NCBI GenBank assembly: GCA_027487315.1
Contig: JAIYDW010000032.1
Span: 1-51,200 of the forward strand
Origin: Verrucomicrobiaceae bacterium
GTDB lineage: Bacteria > Verrucomicrobiota > Verrucomicrobiia > Verrucomicrobiales > Verrucomicrobiaceae
Direction of reading: 5' to 3'
DNA length: 51,200 nt
Part shown: positions 1 to 8,658 of the stretch, piece after piece
Layout: each line of letters begins with the position of its first letter
Numbering within the stretch: position 1 is the stretch's first letter
Notes under the pieces: model-generated
What the model was told of the DNA's origin: nothing
The model's database searches: none
The model's input: only the letters and a program-made list of their open reading frames with translations
Position numbers and translations under genes: made by a program

Positions 1-22
1 GGCTCAACGCAAAAGCGAAGAC

Positions 23-114
23 GGAAGGGTGGCTGAGCTCGGTTTAAGGCACTCGACTCGAAATCGAACGTGGGGTAATACTCACCGCGGGTTCGAATCC
101 CGCCCCTTCCGCCA
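23..114 (+). tRNA. tRNA-Ser (anticodon CGA)
   Basis: A full class II tRNA can be folded by eye. The 7-bp acceptor stem GGAAGGG/CCCTTCC is followed by discriminator G and an encoded CCA. The D arm, a long variable arm around GTGGGGTAATACTCACCG, and a T arm with GGTTCGAATCC are all present. The anticodon loop reads CTCGAAA, giving CGA, which decodes UCG serine codons. The outermost anticodon-stem pair is a mismatch. The gene lies directly upstream of a truncated kinase gene, which makes it a candidate integration site. Confidence 0.95.
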
Positions 115-228
115 GCTTTTACAGTCAGAGAGCCGTTCTCTAGGAGAACGAAAGTCTCAACAAAGCTATTCAGGTAGCTGAAGTAGGCACTCCCATTTCA
201 GGCAAGCACTGAGCGTTACCAGCCAGGT

Positions 229-1803
229 TTGATTTTCATGAGCGCGACAGCGGCGCATGGGGTGGCGGACATCTCCCTGGATGAAAAAAAGGACTTGGTT
301 CTGACCACCCTGAAGAGCATTGGTGAGCAATACTTGCAAGCCTCCGCCAAGCGGCTGCAACTGGAGACCGAGCTGGAGGCCTGCAAAAAAGGGGATCTTT
401 CCGAAGTGGAGTTGCTTTCACTTCCAACGGTAGCCAACCACCCCAAAGTCGCTGCCACCATGGCGGATATTAGCCGACTCAACGGGGAGATGGACGTGAT
501 GCGGGAGCGTTACAAATCCAAGCATCCCAAATATGTGGCTTTGGAGAGGCAAATTCAAAGTGCGGACGACAGATTAAAGACATTCCTCACAGAGGTCGTT
601 GCGCTCCTGGAATCCACCCTGCAAGGCGTGCGGTCTCTAGAGCTCAAGTTGGCATCGCAGCTCAAAGAGCGCGAGAACGAAGCTCTGGAGCTCGAAAAGC
701 TGGCTGTGAATTACAACTCGCTCCGGCGGGAAATGGAAACCGATTCCGCGGTCTTTCAATCGGTGCTGGCGCGACTGAAGGAAGTGGATGTGATGCAGAG
801 CCAGGACCGGCCGGTTTTAAGATTCTACCAAAGCGCCGAGGCACCGAAGGCCCCTTTTTCACCCAACATTCCGCTCATTTTGGGCGGCTCAGCGGTCGGA
901 GGGCTGGCGCTGGCTGTGGCCCTGGTCATGGGCTTGGTCATGATCGACTCCAAAATTCGCACCGTGGCGGATGCTGAGCAGCACTTTCAGTTGCCTATCC
1001 TGGGTGTTGTCGGTGATGAGGAGGATGCCGCCGTGTCCGCCCCCAGTGGGTCAAGTGAAGGGGGAGAACCCAAAGAGGCCAAAGTGAAACGGAGGCGGTC
1101 TTATTACTACCGCCAAGGCAACCAGGAATCGTTCCGCACGCTGCGCAACATGGTGTCACTGCTGGGACGGAAGGACGCCACCCGGTTCATCCTGATAACC
1201 AGCGCCGTTCCCGAGGAGGGCAAGACGTTTTGCTCCGCGAATTTGGCCAATAGCTACGCGGCCCAGGGAACGCCCACCCTAATCATTGATGCTGACCTGC
1301 GCCGGCCTGCCTTGGCCCGTCACTTTCCTTCAGACAAGGACACGGTTGGATTCACGGATGTGCTGCTCGGCCATGTCGAACTGGCGGCGGCTGTCCGCCC
1401 GGCGGATTCATCAGGCGGCCTCTATGTTCTATCATCCGGTTCCAGGGTGCCAAATCCCGGAGAATTGCTGGGCAATGAAAATCATCTCAGCCGGTTCTTT
1501 AAGGCCTTGCAGGAGACAGGCTTTGAGCGGGTGGTGTTCGATTCCGCCCCGCTCCTGCCAGTGAGCGACACGCTGCTGCTGTCCCGCCTGGTGGACACCG
1601 TGCTCATGGTGGCGGCATGCAATAAGACTCCCATCGCTGCCACACAGAGCGCACTGAAGAGGCTCAAAGCGGTGGATGTGAAGGTATCCGGGCTCATCCT
1701 GAACAGGTTCCGTGCGCACTCTGTCAGCGGCTACTATTACTCCTCGTACTACTACCGCGGCTACTACGGTGAAACGCAAAAACCGGTCCTAGAATCCGCC
1801 TAA
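229..1803 (+). pseudogene. N-terminally truncated Wzc/BY-kinase-like polysaccharide copolymerase
   Basis: The C-terminal part of a polysaccharide biosynthesis tyrosine autokinase. Residues 20-200 are coiled coil with the typical 'RYKSKHPKY' stretch. A proline-rich approach and one membrane helix follow at about 213-238. The cytoplasmic ATPase has a Walker A-like SAVPEEGKT, an A' motif TLIIDADLRRP and a Walker B-like RVVFDSAP. The C-terminus is a tyrosine cluster (YYYSSYYYRGYY), the usual autophosphorylation tail. Full-length relatives (about 700-800 aa) also have a first membrane helix and a Wzz domain. These are missing here, because the frame is closed by a TAG at 184-186 and tRNA-Ser ends at 114. 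The first start is TTG 229, with ATG at 238. The protein may be a non-functional remnant or a soluble-start variant. No other exopolysaccharide gene is adjacent inside the window. Confidence 0.75.
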
Positions 1804-1905
1804 CGCAGGTTTCTTGGCTGCCTCGCGCAAATGGCGTGCGATGCAGATTTCGGCGTGGCAGTGAGAGCCGGAATACTCGCGCGGGCACCGTTTTGATCAG
1901 CTGAA

Positions 1906-1958
1906 CGCATTGGCAATGGCTCGATGCCTTTCAAAACCAGCCTAGTGATGCCAATGCG
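1906..1958. repeat. 10-bp perfect inverted repeat downstream of the truncated kinase
   Basis: CGCATTGGCA at 1906-1915 is repeated in inverted orientation as TGCCAATGCG at 1949-1958, with a 33-bp spacer. It lies 100 bp after the kinase stop codon. It could be a terminator-like structure or a leftover binding site. There is no following T-run, so a classical terminator is unlikely. Confidence 0.4.
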
Positions 1959-1991
1959 GGCTTGCCGCAAAGTCACAGTAGCATTTCGTGA

Positions 1992-2185
1992 TTAGGTCAG
2001 GTTAGAGCCCTGCTTGCCTAACTTCTCCAAGTCATCGGCATTTTCTTGGGCCTTCCTTCGTTTGACCTCTTTGAGGGAGCGTTGAGCTCGCTTGCCGTCG
2101 GGTAGATTGATGGACGCATACCAGACCCTGGACTGAGGAAACGCCTTTGGATCCGGGAGTGCCCTGAGAATCAGTCCATGATGCG
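1992..2185 (-). pseudogene. possible tyrosine-recombinase N-terminal fragment
   Basis: This reverse-strand frame is open from 2185 to a TAA at 1992-1994 but has no ATG. Its last 45 codons read like protein: WYASINLPDGKRAQRSL, then a basic helical stretch ending in a lysine/glutamine-rich tail. The 'W-x-A-x-x-x-x-P-D-G-K-R-x-x-R-S' pattern resembles the start of the arm-binding region of phage-type integrases. The catalytic domain is absent. It overlaps the 3' end of the lipoprotein gene by 15 bp. If the reading is right it is a remnant of an integrative element near tRNA-Ser. The similarity is judged by eye only, so the call is tentative. Confidence 0.3.
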
Positions 2186-2371
2186 GTCAAACCAGGCTTG
2201 GTAACGCTCGTCACGGGCCTGTTGCCGGAGTTTGCGGCGCTCCTGCCAGTTGAAGTAGGCATCGTTGCGTTTGTCCAAGCGGCGAGCGAGTTCTTCATTG
2301 CTCTTGCTTGAGCAGGAACTGAAAAGGATGATGGATCCAACCAGGATGAGGGTGAGACGTGCAGCGAACAT
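2171..2371 (-). CDS. small lipoprotein, function unknown
   Basis: A 66-residue protein with a hydrophobic leader (residues 1-19) ending in FSSC, which resembles a lipobox with Cys20 as the lipidated residue. The rest is a highly charged helix rich in Arg, Lys and Glu, with repeated 'R-x-x-R' spacing. It lies upstream on the map of the outer-membrane barrel gene, and both are read leftward, so it could be its downstream operon partner (gap about 117 bp). No enzymatic motif is visible. It may be an envelope-anchored linker, but that is a guess. Confidence 0.6.
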   Translation of the reverse strand: MFAARLTLILVGSIILFSSCSSKSNEELARRLDKRNDAYFNWQERRKLRQQARDERYQAWFDRIMD

Positions 2372-2488
2372 GGGAAAACTGAGGGGTTTATCAAATCAAA
2401 ATAGAGAGGGCTCCACTTGTCCAATGAAAACGGCCAGCGCCGGTGAGCGCTGGCCGTCGATTCGGTTAATCTGAAGAGAAGTGCTGGC

Positions 2489-3028
2489 TTAGAAGCCAAA
2501 CTTGAGGCCGGCGCGAATCATTTGGTAGTCTTCGACGTCGTCCTCACCGCCGCCGCCGCCGGGGAAAGTGTAGATCCAGTCAGTGAAGATTCCGAACGAA
2601 GCGGTGGGGCGGAACTCCAGGCCGACGCCTGCACGGCCAAGGATGTTGGCTTGATCTTCAACGATCGCACCACCACCGACGAGCGCGTAGGGGGCAATGT
2701 AAGCCGTCTCGATTGGAGCACGAAGGACAAGGTCCAAGGTGTAGTTGTGCCAGATTTCGTCGGTGCCAGGGTCTGCCCAGGAACCGGATGCCTGAAAGCC
2801 CACCCAGGGGCTGATAAAGTAGTCCAGATTCACACCGCCGCCGAAGGTGTCATCGGCGCGATCTGCATCCGGAGTGAGAAACAAACCGTGGCCACCGATA
2901 TGGAAGCCGGGACCAAAGAGTTGCTCAGCGGGGCCGGAAGGCATGACTGGAGGCGGCGTGTACATGGGACCAGCAACGGCGATGCCGGTGAGAGCAACGA
3001 AGGCGAGGAGGAGGGATGTTGATTTCAT
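2489..3028 (-). CDS. outer-membrane beta-barrel protein
   Basis: A 179-residue secreted protein. The start MKSTSLLLAF at 3028 gives a clear signal peptide ending near AVA-GP; an upstream in-frame start at 3061 would add 11 non-signal residues. The mature part consists of alternating short strands with Gly and aromatic residues (GPGFHIGGHGLFL, GGGVNLDYF, GVGLEFRP, RAGLKFGF). It ends in Phe, the usual C-terminal signature for BamA-dependent barrel insertion. Small eight-stranded barrel proteins of this kind occur widely in Gram-negative bacteria, with no single function. A glycine run (PGGGGGED) forms a likely loop. Confidence 0.75.
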   Translation of the reverse strand: MKSTSLLLAFVALTGIAVAGPMYTPPPVMPSGPAEQLFGPGFHIGGHGLFLTPDADRADDTFGGGVNLDYFISPWVGFQASGSWADPGTDEIWHNYTLDLVLRAPIETAYIAPYALVGGGAIVEDQANILGRAGVGLEFRPTASFGIFTDWIYTFPGGGGGEDDVEDYQMIRAGLKFGF

Positions 3029-3120
3029 AGTGTATTGAGGTTGGCGCTTTGACTGGCTCAAGGACCGGAGATCAGCGAATCAAATTCACCACCAATCCCA
3101 GAAAGCTCGATAACGCTGAT

Positions 3121-3148
3121 ATTTAACATATATTTATTAAATTACCAA
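3121..3148 (-). promoter_or_regulatory. possible promoter of the barrel gene
   Basis: The gap between the barrel gene and the TolC-like gene is unusually AT-rich around 3115-3165. On the reverse strand a TTGGTA (3143-3148) is followed after 16 bp by TTAAAT (3121-3126). This spacing is acceptable for a sigma-70-type promoter, though neither box is perfect. It lies about 95 bp before the chosen start. The rest of 3029-3297 shows no gene. Confidence 0.3.
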
Positions 3149-3297
3149 ACTCTTTATTTTGCTTTTTGACCCCTGAGAACTGGATCCTTGGGTCGGCCAC
3201 AGCCTAGCGCGGGTGCGATCGAATGTGGGGTTAAGATAAACAGCGCATGAGTGAGACTTGTCACTCTATCCGAGTCTCAACAAGCAGAGTGAAAAGG

Positions 3298-4782
3298 TCA
3301 TTTGCCGGAGGGCGCGCGAAAATCACCACCAAGTGCGAGGTGCAGATTGGTGCGTTCGCGGAGACGGGAAGCGCGAATCTTGGTAAGTTCCATTTTTGCA
3401 GCCAGATTCTCACCGACTAACCGCAGGATCGTAAACATATCCGTCTGGCCCTGGTCGAGTTGCACCTTACCGAGTTTCACAGCTGTGGCGCTGTGAGTGA
3501 CCATGTCGTTGAGGGCACCTTCGCGGCGGCGCAGGTGATAGTCACTATCGAGGGCGTCTTCGACCTGTTTGAACGCCTGCAGAGCTGCGGAAGTGTAAGA
3601 GGCAGCAGCGGCGCGCTGCTCCGCTTTGCGAATGTCTTCGGCGGCCTTGAGCTCGCCACCGAAAAAAATGGGTTGGACAATTCCGTTGGCGAGGGTCCAA
3701 TTGACGGCATTAACAACACCAACGCCGTCCAATTGAGCGGTTCCAAGACCACCATTGGCGCTGAGTGCAAAACGAGGGAGGCGCGCAGCCCGGGCTTCCT
3801 TGGCACGATGAAAAGAGGCGGCGAAGCGGCGCTCCGCCGCGATCAAGTCCGGGCGACGTTCGAGCAACTCGGAAGGCAGGCCGGACGGCACCGATCGAAC
3901 CTGGGCAGGGAACGAGGCGCGGACACTGAGTTTCCCGGATGGGTAATAGCTGGTGACGACTTCGATGGCACGGATCGCCTGAGCGCGGGCGGCTTCGGCT
4001 GCATATAGGGTATCCTGGGCCCCTGCGGTTCGGGACTTCAACTGGGCTAACTCATAGTCGCTCGAGAAGCCCTGTTCTTTCCTCTTTCCCGTTAGACTCA
4101 CGTACTCTTCATAAAGGCCAAGAGCTTCGCGGGCATTTGAGGCTTGCTGGGAGGCTTCAATGGTCGAAAAATAGGCCTTGGCGACGGAAGCGGCGAGGGA
4201 TTGTCGGGCGAATTCATAATCGGCCTCCAGGGCTGCGCTTTCGGCGCGTGCAGAAGCTCGTTTTGAACGGACTCGCCCCCAAACGTCGGCTTCCCACGAG
4301 GCACCGATGCCAATACCCGTGATCCAACGGCCCATTGAACTGTCGACGGTATTGATGTCGGTGCTGCCACCGCTAAGGTCGACCCCGACGGATCCAAGGT
4401 CCGGTGGGTTGATGCCTAGACCCAGGCTACCCGACATTTCACGTCCTTGGCGTTCTCCAAGCCCTTTCATGGCGACACGCGGATAAAGCGAAGCGGCGGT
4501 AACGCGGACAGCGGCTTGCGAAGCTTCGACGAGAGCGTAGGCGGATTTAAGGTCCGGATTTCGGATAAGCGCGTCTTCGACGATGCGGGTGAGGGTGCTG
4601 TCGCCAAAAGAGCGAATCCATCCAGGCACTAACGGTCCGCTATTGTTAGATGCCTGCCAGGTGCTGGGGATTTCGGCTTTGGCGGCATCGGTGAGGATTT
4701 CTGCCCCCTTAGGTGCCGGTTTGATGGTGCATCCCAGCAAGCCAAAGCAGCCGACAGAAATGTAAAAATGGGGAAGTTTCAT
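3298..4782 (-). CDS. TolC/NodT-family outer-membrane efflux lipoprotein
   Basis: A 494-residue outer-membrane channel of the OprM/NodT type, the exit duct of tripartite RND pumps. The start at 4782 (MKLPHFYISVGCFGLLGC) gives a lipoprotein signal with lipobox LLGC; the longer in-frame N-terminus has no signal character. Two homologous OEP halves are visible. Typical helical phrases include NPDLKSAYALVEASQAAVRVTAASLYPRV and LLERRPDLIAAERRFAAS, the latter being the family hallmark near residue 320. The periplasmic adaptor and the RND pump are not next to it, so the partners must be elsewhere or outside the window. Codon use is less C-biased than in the genes after 5.5 kb. Confidence 0.88.
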   Translation of the reverse strand: MKLPHFYISVGCFGLLGCTIKPAPKGAEILTDAAKAEIPSTWQASNNSGPLVPGWIRSFGDSTLTRIVEDALIRNPDLKSAYALVEASQAAVRVTAASLYPRVAMKGLGERQGREMSGSLGLGINPPDLGSVGVDLSGGSTDINTVDSSMGRWITGIGIGASWEADVWGRVRSKRASARAESAALEADYEFARQSLAASVAKAYFSTIEASQQASNAREALGLYEEYVSLTGKRKEQGFSSDYELAQLKSRTAGAQDTLYAAEAARAQAIRAIEVVTSYYPSGKLSVRASFPAQVRSVPSGLPSELLERRPDLIAAERRFAASFHRAKEARAARLPRFALSANGGLGTAQLDGVGVVNAVNWTLANGIVQPIFFGGELKAAEDIRKAEQRAAAASYTSAALQAFKQVEDALDSDYHLRRREGALNDMVTHSATAVKLGKVQLDQGQTDMFTILRLVGENLAAKMELTKIRASRLRERTNLHLALGGDFRAPSGK

Positions 4783-5201
4783 GGGTTGCGAGAGTGGTAT
4801 TGTTTTGGTTTCACTCAAATGAATCAGACAAGTGCTAGATGCTAAACCCGTCAACTTCGACTTGATCATGAAGGACGGCTCTGAGTTAGGCGTTTTGGGA
4901 CCAGATGGCAAGATCGCTGATTGAGCATTTTTTCCTTTCTTCTCATATGAAATTGAGAAAGCCGAACAGTGGCCAAGGGCTATAGATTGGGTATTCAAAC
5001 ACCTCGCAGATGCTCCGAATCAAAGTTCGACGCGAGCATTAGTTTCGCAGCTTTCCGCAAGGCTGACTAGCTACCAGCAAGGATCATGCTCCAAAACTCT
5101 GATTCCAGAAGGCAACCACCTTCTCAAATTCACATTGAATACAAACCAGCCCGTTACACCCGTCTTTGTCGATCTGACCAGTAACCAATACCTTTGACCG
5201 A
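4783..5201. other. gene-free stretch
   Basis: No convincing gene is seen here. Reverse-strand fragments in shifting frames around 5040-5200, next to the small secreted ORF, could be decayed coding sequence. No structured RNA is recognised. Confidence 0.5.
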
Positions 5202-5354
5202 TCAACCTAGGCCCGCCTTCTCATCAAAGTCATAGCGAGACAGAGTAAAACTCGCATTGGAAGAGCGGCGACCGTTTCGAAAGCCGGTGTGTATGGGTTC
5301 ATCGCCGACCGCTTGCAAGACGCACACCATAAAGACGAACCAAACAACTTTCAT
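5202..5354 (-). CDS. tiny secreted peptide or start of a decayed gene
   Basis: A 50-codon frame that begins MKVVWFVFMVCVLQAVGDEP, a plausible signal peptide with cleavage near residue 17, followed by about 33 polar residues rich in Arg, Ser and Asn. It starts 38 bp downstream of the tRNA-Lys gene and is read in the same direction. The frame ends early with TGA, and downstream frames contain short protein-like stretches. It may therefore be the surviving 5' end of a frameshifted gene. The function is unknown. Confidence 0.35.
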   Translation of the reverse strand: MKVVWFVFMVCVLQAVGDEPIHTGFRNGRRSSNASFTLSRYDFDEKAGLG

Positions 5355-5391
5355 CAGAACATCATCCCAACACAAATCTCAAGAACTAGTG

Positions 5392-5467
5392 TGGTACCCC
5401 CGGAAGGATTCGAACCTTCGACAAAAAGATTAAGAGTCTTCTGCTCTACCAACTGAGCTACGGAGGC
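5392..5467 (-). tRNA. tRNA-Lys (anticodon CTT)
   Basis: On the reverse strand the sequence starts GCCTCCG-TAGCTCAGTTGG and ends GGTTCGAATCC, with acceptor CGGGGGT, discriminator A and an encoded CCA. The acceptor stem pairs with one terminal G-U and one internal U-G. The anticodon loop CTCTTAA gives CTT, decoding AAG lysine codons. No duplicate of its 3' end is seen in the window. Confidence 0.95.
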
Positions 5468-5587
5468 ATCCCAATGACGAATGACAATCTGCCCCCTTTT
5501 GCCCTCTTCGGCAAGCGCTTCTTTGCATCCCCTACTCTTCCCAATCTCCCGAAAGCCCAGCCCCCTTTCTCCCGTTCTCACCCCGCC

Positions 5588-7150
5588 ATGACTCGCGCCC
5601 TCGCCACTCTCTGCCTCCTACTCGTCTCTCTCGCTCCCGCCGCCGAATCCCGCCCCAACATCCTCTTCGCCATAGCCGACGATTGGGGTGCACACGCCGG
5701 AGCCTATGGCACACACTGGGTCAAAACCCCCGCCTTCGACCGCATCGCCAAAGAAGGCCTGCTCTTCCCAAACGCCTACACCCCCGTCGCCAAATGCGCC
5801 CCGTCCCGCGCCATCGTCCTCACCGGTCGCAATGCCTGGCAACTCGAGGAAGCAGGCAACCACATGGCCATGTTCCCCCCAAAATTCAAAAGCTGGCCCG
5901 AAGTCCTCACCGACTATGGCTGGCCCATGGGCATCACAGGCAAAGGGTGGGGCCCCGGCATCGCCAACGACGCCTCCGGCAAACCCCGCCAAATCACCGG
6001 CAAACCCTTTTCCAAACGCAAAACCAAGCCCCTCACCCCTGACATCAGCCCCACCGACTACGCAGCCAACTTCACCGACTTCCTCGATGCCTCCGAACCC
6101 GGCAACCCCTGGTGCTTCTGGTACGGCAGCACCGAACCCCACCGGGGCTACGAGTACCAAAGCGGCGTCAACAAAGGCGGCAAAAAACTCTCCGACATCC
6201 CCCGCGTCCCCGCCCAGTGGCCCGACACCGACACCGTCCGCCACGACATCCTCGACTACGCCCTCGAAGTCGAACACACCGACGCCCACCTCGGCCGCAT
6301 GATCGCCGAACTCGAAAAACGCGGCCAACTCGACAACACAATAATCATCGTCACCGCCGACCACGGCATGCCCTTTCCCCGCTGCAAAGGCTACGCCTAT
6401 GAAGGCTCCAACCATGTCCCTCTGGCCATCCGTTGGCCCAGCCAAATCAAAAACCCCGGCCGCGTCATCCATGACTTCGTCAGCTTCATCGACGTCGCCG
6501 CTACCATCCTCGACGTCGCCGGCATCCCACAGAAAGACAGCGGCATGCAACCCATCACAGGCCAAAGCTGGCGGGAAATCTGGGAAAGCGACAAAACCGG
6601 CCAAGTCATCGCCTCCCGCGACCACGTCCTCATCGGCAAAGAACGCACCGACGTCGGTCGCCCCCATGACCAAGGATACCCCATCCGTGGCATCATCACC
6701 AAAGATTGGCTCTTCCTCAAAAACTACGAACCCAACCGCTGGCCCGCCGGCAATCCCGAAACCGGCTACACCGACACAGATGCCAGCCCAACCAAATCAC
6801 TCATCCTCGAAAGAGGTCGAAAAGACCGCTCCGACAAGTTTTGGCAGTTCAACTTCGGCCTCCGCCCCGTCGAAGAACTCTACGACCTCAGCAGTGACAT
6901 CGACTGCGTCCACAACCTCGCCGGCGACTCCGTCCAAGCCAAACGCAAATCCACCCTTCTCACGGCCATGGAAGACGAACTCAAGACCCAAAACGACCCC
7001 CGCATGTTCGGCAACGGCAAGGTCTTCGACGAATACATCCCCACCAACAACCCCGGCTACTACGACCGCTACCTCAAAGGCGACCCCACCGCCAAAGCCG
7101 GCTGGATCAACCCATCCGACATTGAACCCACCCCCATTACAGCACAGTAG
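5588..7150 (+). CDS. secreted sulfatase, type I (formylglycine-dependent)
   Basis: A 520-residue sulfatase that removes sulfate esters (or N-sulfate) from a glycan in the periplasm or outside the cell. The start at 5588 gives the signal peptide [21 protein letters not shown]. The metal site begins with IADDWG (Asp31, Asp32). The nucleophile motif is CAPSR at about 70-74 with TGR following, so Cys70 is the residue expected to be converted to formylglycine. Later come TGKGWGPG, an STEPH histidine, TADHG for the remaining metal ligands, and RCKGYAYEG with the catalytic Lys. All key residues are present. The TGKGWGPG form resembles heparan N-sulfatase-like groups, but the substrate is not known. 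No maturation enzyme is adjacent. Confidence 0.92.
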   Translation: MTRALATLCLLLVSLAPAAESRPNILFAIADDWGAHAGAYGTHWVKTPAFDRIAKEGLLFPNAYTPVAKCAPSRAIVLTGRNAWQLEEAGNHMAMFPPKFKSWPEVLTDYGWPMGITGKGWGPGIANDASGKPRQITGKPFSKRKTKPLTPDISPTDYAANFTDFLDASEPGNPWCFWYGSTEPHRGYEYQSGVNKGGKKLSDIPRVPAQWPDTDTVRHDILDYALEVEHTDAHLGRMIAELEKRGQLDNTIIIVTADHGMPFPRCKGYAYEGSNHVPLAIRWPSQIKNPGRVIHDFVSFIDVAATILDVAGIPQKDSGMQPITGQSWREIWESDKTGQVIASRDHVLIGKERTDVGRPHDQGYPIRGIITKDWLFLKNYEPNRWPAGNPETGYTDTDASPTKSLILERGRKDRSDKFWQFNFGLRPVEELYDLSSDIDCVHNLAGDSVQAKRKSTLLTAMEDELKTQNDPRMFGNGKVFDEYIPTNNPGYYDRYLKGDPTAKAGWINPSDIEPTPITAQ

Positions 7151-7166
7151 ATTTTCAGCGATCGGT

Positions 7167-7180
7167 CAGGCTGAAGCCTG
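7167..7180. terminator. short hairpin after the sulfatase
   Basis: CAGGCTGAAGCCTG is a perfect palindrome with 6-bp arms about 17 bp after the sulfatase stop. There is no long T-run, so termination strength is uncertain. Confidence 0.3.
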
Positions 7181-7228
7181 TTCGAAATCTCCCCTGTTTG
7201 CTTCTGGCATACAGATCACGCGCCCGTA

Positions 7229-7313
7229 GGATAGCCCTCTTGCTCCCCACAGAGTAAGCCGCAGATGTCCGTCCGCTCACAACCTTGCCCACCTCTTCTA
7301 AGCGAGGCTATCC
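7229..7313 (+). promoter_or_regulatory. inverted repeat in the transporter leader that would hide the RBS
   Basis: GGATAGCC at 7229-7236 pairs perfectly with GGCTATCC at 7306-7313, which ends four bases before the chosen ATG at 7318. The 3' arm covers the only purine-rich ribosome-binding candidate (GCGAGG, 7302-7307). If transcribed, the 85-nt loop could control translation of the transporter. It does not match the M-box or yybP-ykoY consensus that I know. Confidence 0.35.
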
Positions 7314-7317
7314 CCTG

Positions 7318-8658
7318 ATGCATAAACATCTCCATCGCACCGCCCACAAGCACCGCCTGCAAAACAAAGCACCACCCCATGCCGTAGCACACCATCATCG
7401 TGGCATCGGCCTCAGATTTGCCGAACTCATGAAGTCTGGGCGCAGTGCCTGGGTCGCCTTTTTGGCCGTGCTCGGGCCAGGCCTCCTCGCAGGTCTCTCC
7501 GACGATGATCCCGCCGGCATCACAACCTACTCCGTGCTCGGAGCCGATTTTGGCTACCAGCTGCTCTGGATCATTCCAGCTTCAACGGTGCTGCTCGTTC
7601 AGTTTCACCTCATGGCCGTCCGAATCGGCGCGGCCACTGGAAAGGGCTTCGTTCGCGTCATTCGCGAAAAATGGGGCCGCGCTGCGGGCTACTTCGCAGT
7701 AGCCGGCCTCTTGTTGGCAAACTTCGGGACGATTTGCGCCGAGTATGCCGGCATCTCCGCAGCCGGCAGTCTTGTGGGCATTCCTAACTGGATCAGCTCA
7801 CCCGTGGCGGGAGTATTAATCTCAGTGGTAGTCGTCTTCGGTTCATTTCACCGCGTCGAACGCGTGCTGCTAGTCATCTCATCCACCTTGGCACTTTATA
7901 TCGTCGATGGACTGCTCGCCGGCCCCGATTGGGCACAGGTCCTGCATCACTCCGTCGTCCCGCACCTGCCCACCAGCCCCGCGGGCTGGATCGGAATCGC
8001 CGCCGCGCTCGGCACGACATTAGCCCCCTGGGGGCTAGCCTTCATTCAATCCTATGCCGTCGATAAAAAAATCACCCTCGAGTCACTCCGCTGGGCCCGC
8101 GCCGATGTGATCATCGGCTCCGTCCTCACCGGCGTCATCGGCCTCGCCATCTCAGTCGCTTGCGCCGCGACTCTCAACAAGGCTGGCATTCACATCACGG
8201 ATGCAGGAGACGCAGCCAAGTCCTTGCAACCCCTCGCCGGCCGCTTCGCAACCGTTCTCTTCGGTGCCGGCCTCCTCGGCGCCTCTTTGCTCGCCGCCGC
8301 CATCGTGCCCATCGCCACCGCTTACTCCATCGCCGAAGGCTTCGGCAAGGCTGCCTCTCTGGACTTGGACTCCCATCACTTTCAATGGTTCTATTCCGCC
8401 TTTGTCGTTCTGACCATCGCGGCAGTCAGTGTCGTGTCTCTGCCAAGCCTGCCCTTGATCCCATTGATCTACACCAGCCAAGTGGTCAACGCCTTGCTCC
8501 TGCCTGTGCATGCCATCGCATTGCAGTTGCTAGCGGCTGACCACTCAATCATGGGCACCGCCCGAACCAGCCCCTCATCACGCATCGCCGGCTGGATCAG
8601 CATCGCCCTCATCCTGGCTTGCGTCTCTGCACTCGGCTGGAGTTGGATCTCAAACTAG
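7318..8658 (+). CDS. Nramp-related divalent metal transporter with His-rich N-terminus
   Basis: A 446-residue inner-membrane protein of the SLC11/Nramp fold with about eleven helices. Helix 1 has GLSDDDPAGITTYS, keeping the metal-binding Asp but with DPAG instead of the usual DPGN. Helix 6 reads GTTLAPWGLAF where classical Nramps have a Met-Pro-His type motif, so the soft metal ligand Met is replaced by Ala. That substitution is described for Nramp-related magnesium transporters, so Mg2+ or Mn2+ may be the cargo. The start at 7318 keeps a cytoplasmic tail with about nine His in the first 29 residues; starts at 7285 or 7429 are possible. Codon use is milder than in its neighbours. Its TAG stop is part of a repeat element. 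Confidence 0.85.
   Translation: MHKHLHRTAHKHRLQNKAPPHAVAHHHRGIGLRFAELMKSGRSAWVAFLAVLGPGLLAGLSDDDPAGITTYSVLGADFGYQLLWIIPASTVLLVQFHLMAVRIGAATGKGFVRVIREKWGRAAGYFAVAGLLLANFGTICAEYAGISAAGSLVGIPNWISSPVAGVLISVVVVFGSFHRVERVLLVISSTLALYIVDGLLAGPDWAQVLHHSVVPHLPTSPAGWIGIAAALGTTLAPWGLAFIQSYAVDKKITLESLRWARADVIIGSVLTGVIGLAISVACAATLNKAGIHITDAGDAAKSLQPLAGRFATVLFGAGLLGASLLAAAIVPIATAYSIAEGFGKAASLDLDSHHFQWFYSAFVVLTIAAVSVVSLPSLPLIPLIYTSQVVNALLLPVHAIALQLLAADHSIMGTARTSPSSRIAGWISIALILACVSALGWSWISN

Noticed and set aside
150-3285. short match GTCTCAACAA near 153 and again near 3273 as possible attachment sites
   Set aside because: Only about 10 bp and not part of the tRNA end, so chance is the simpler explanation.
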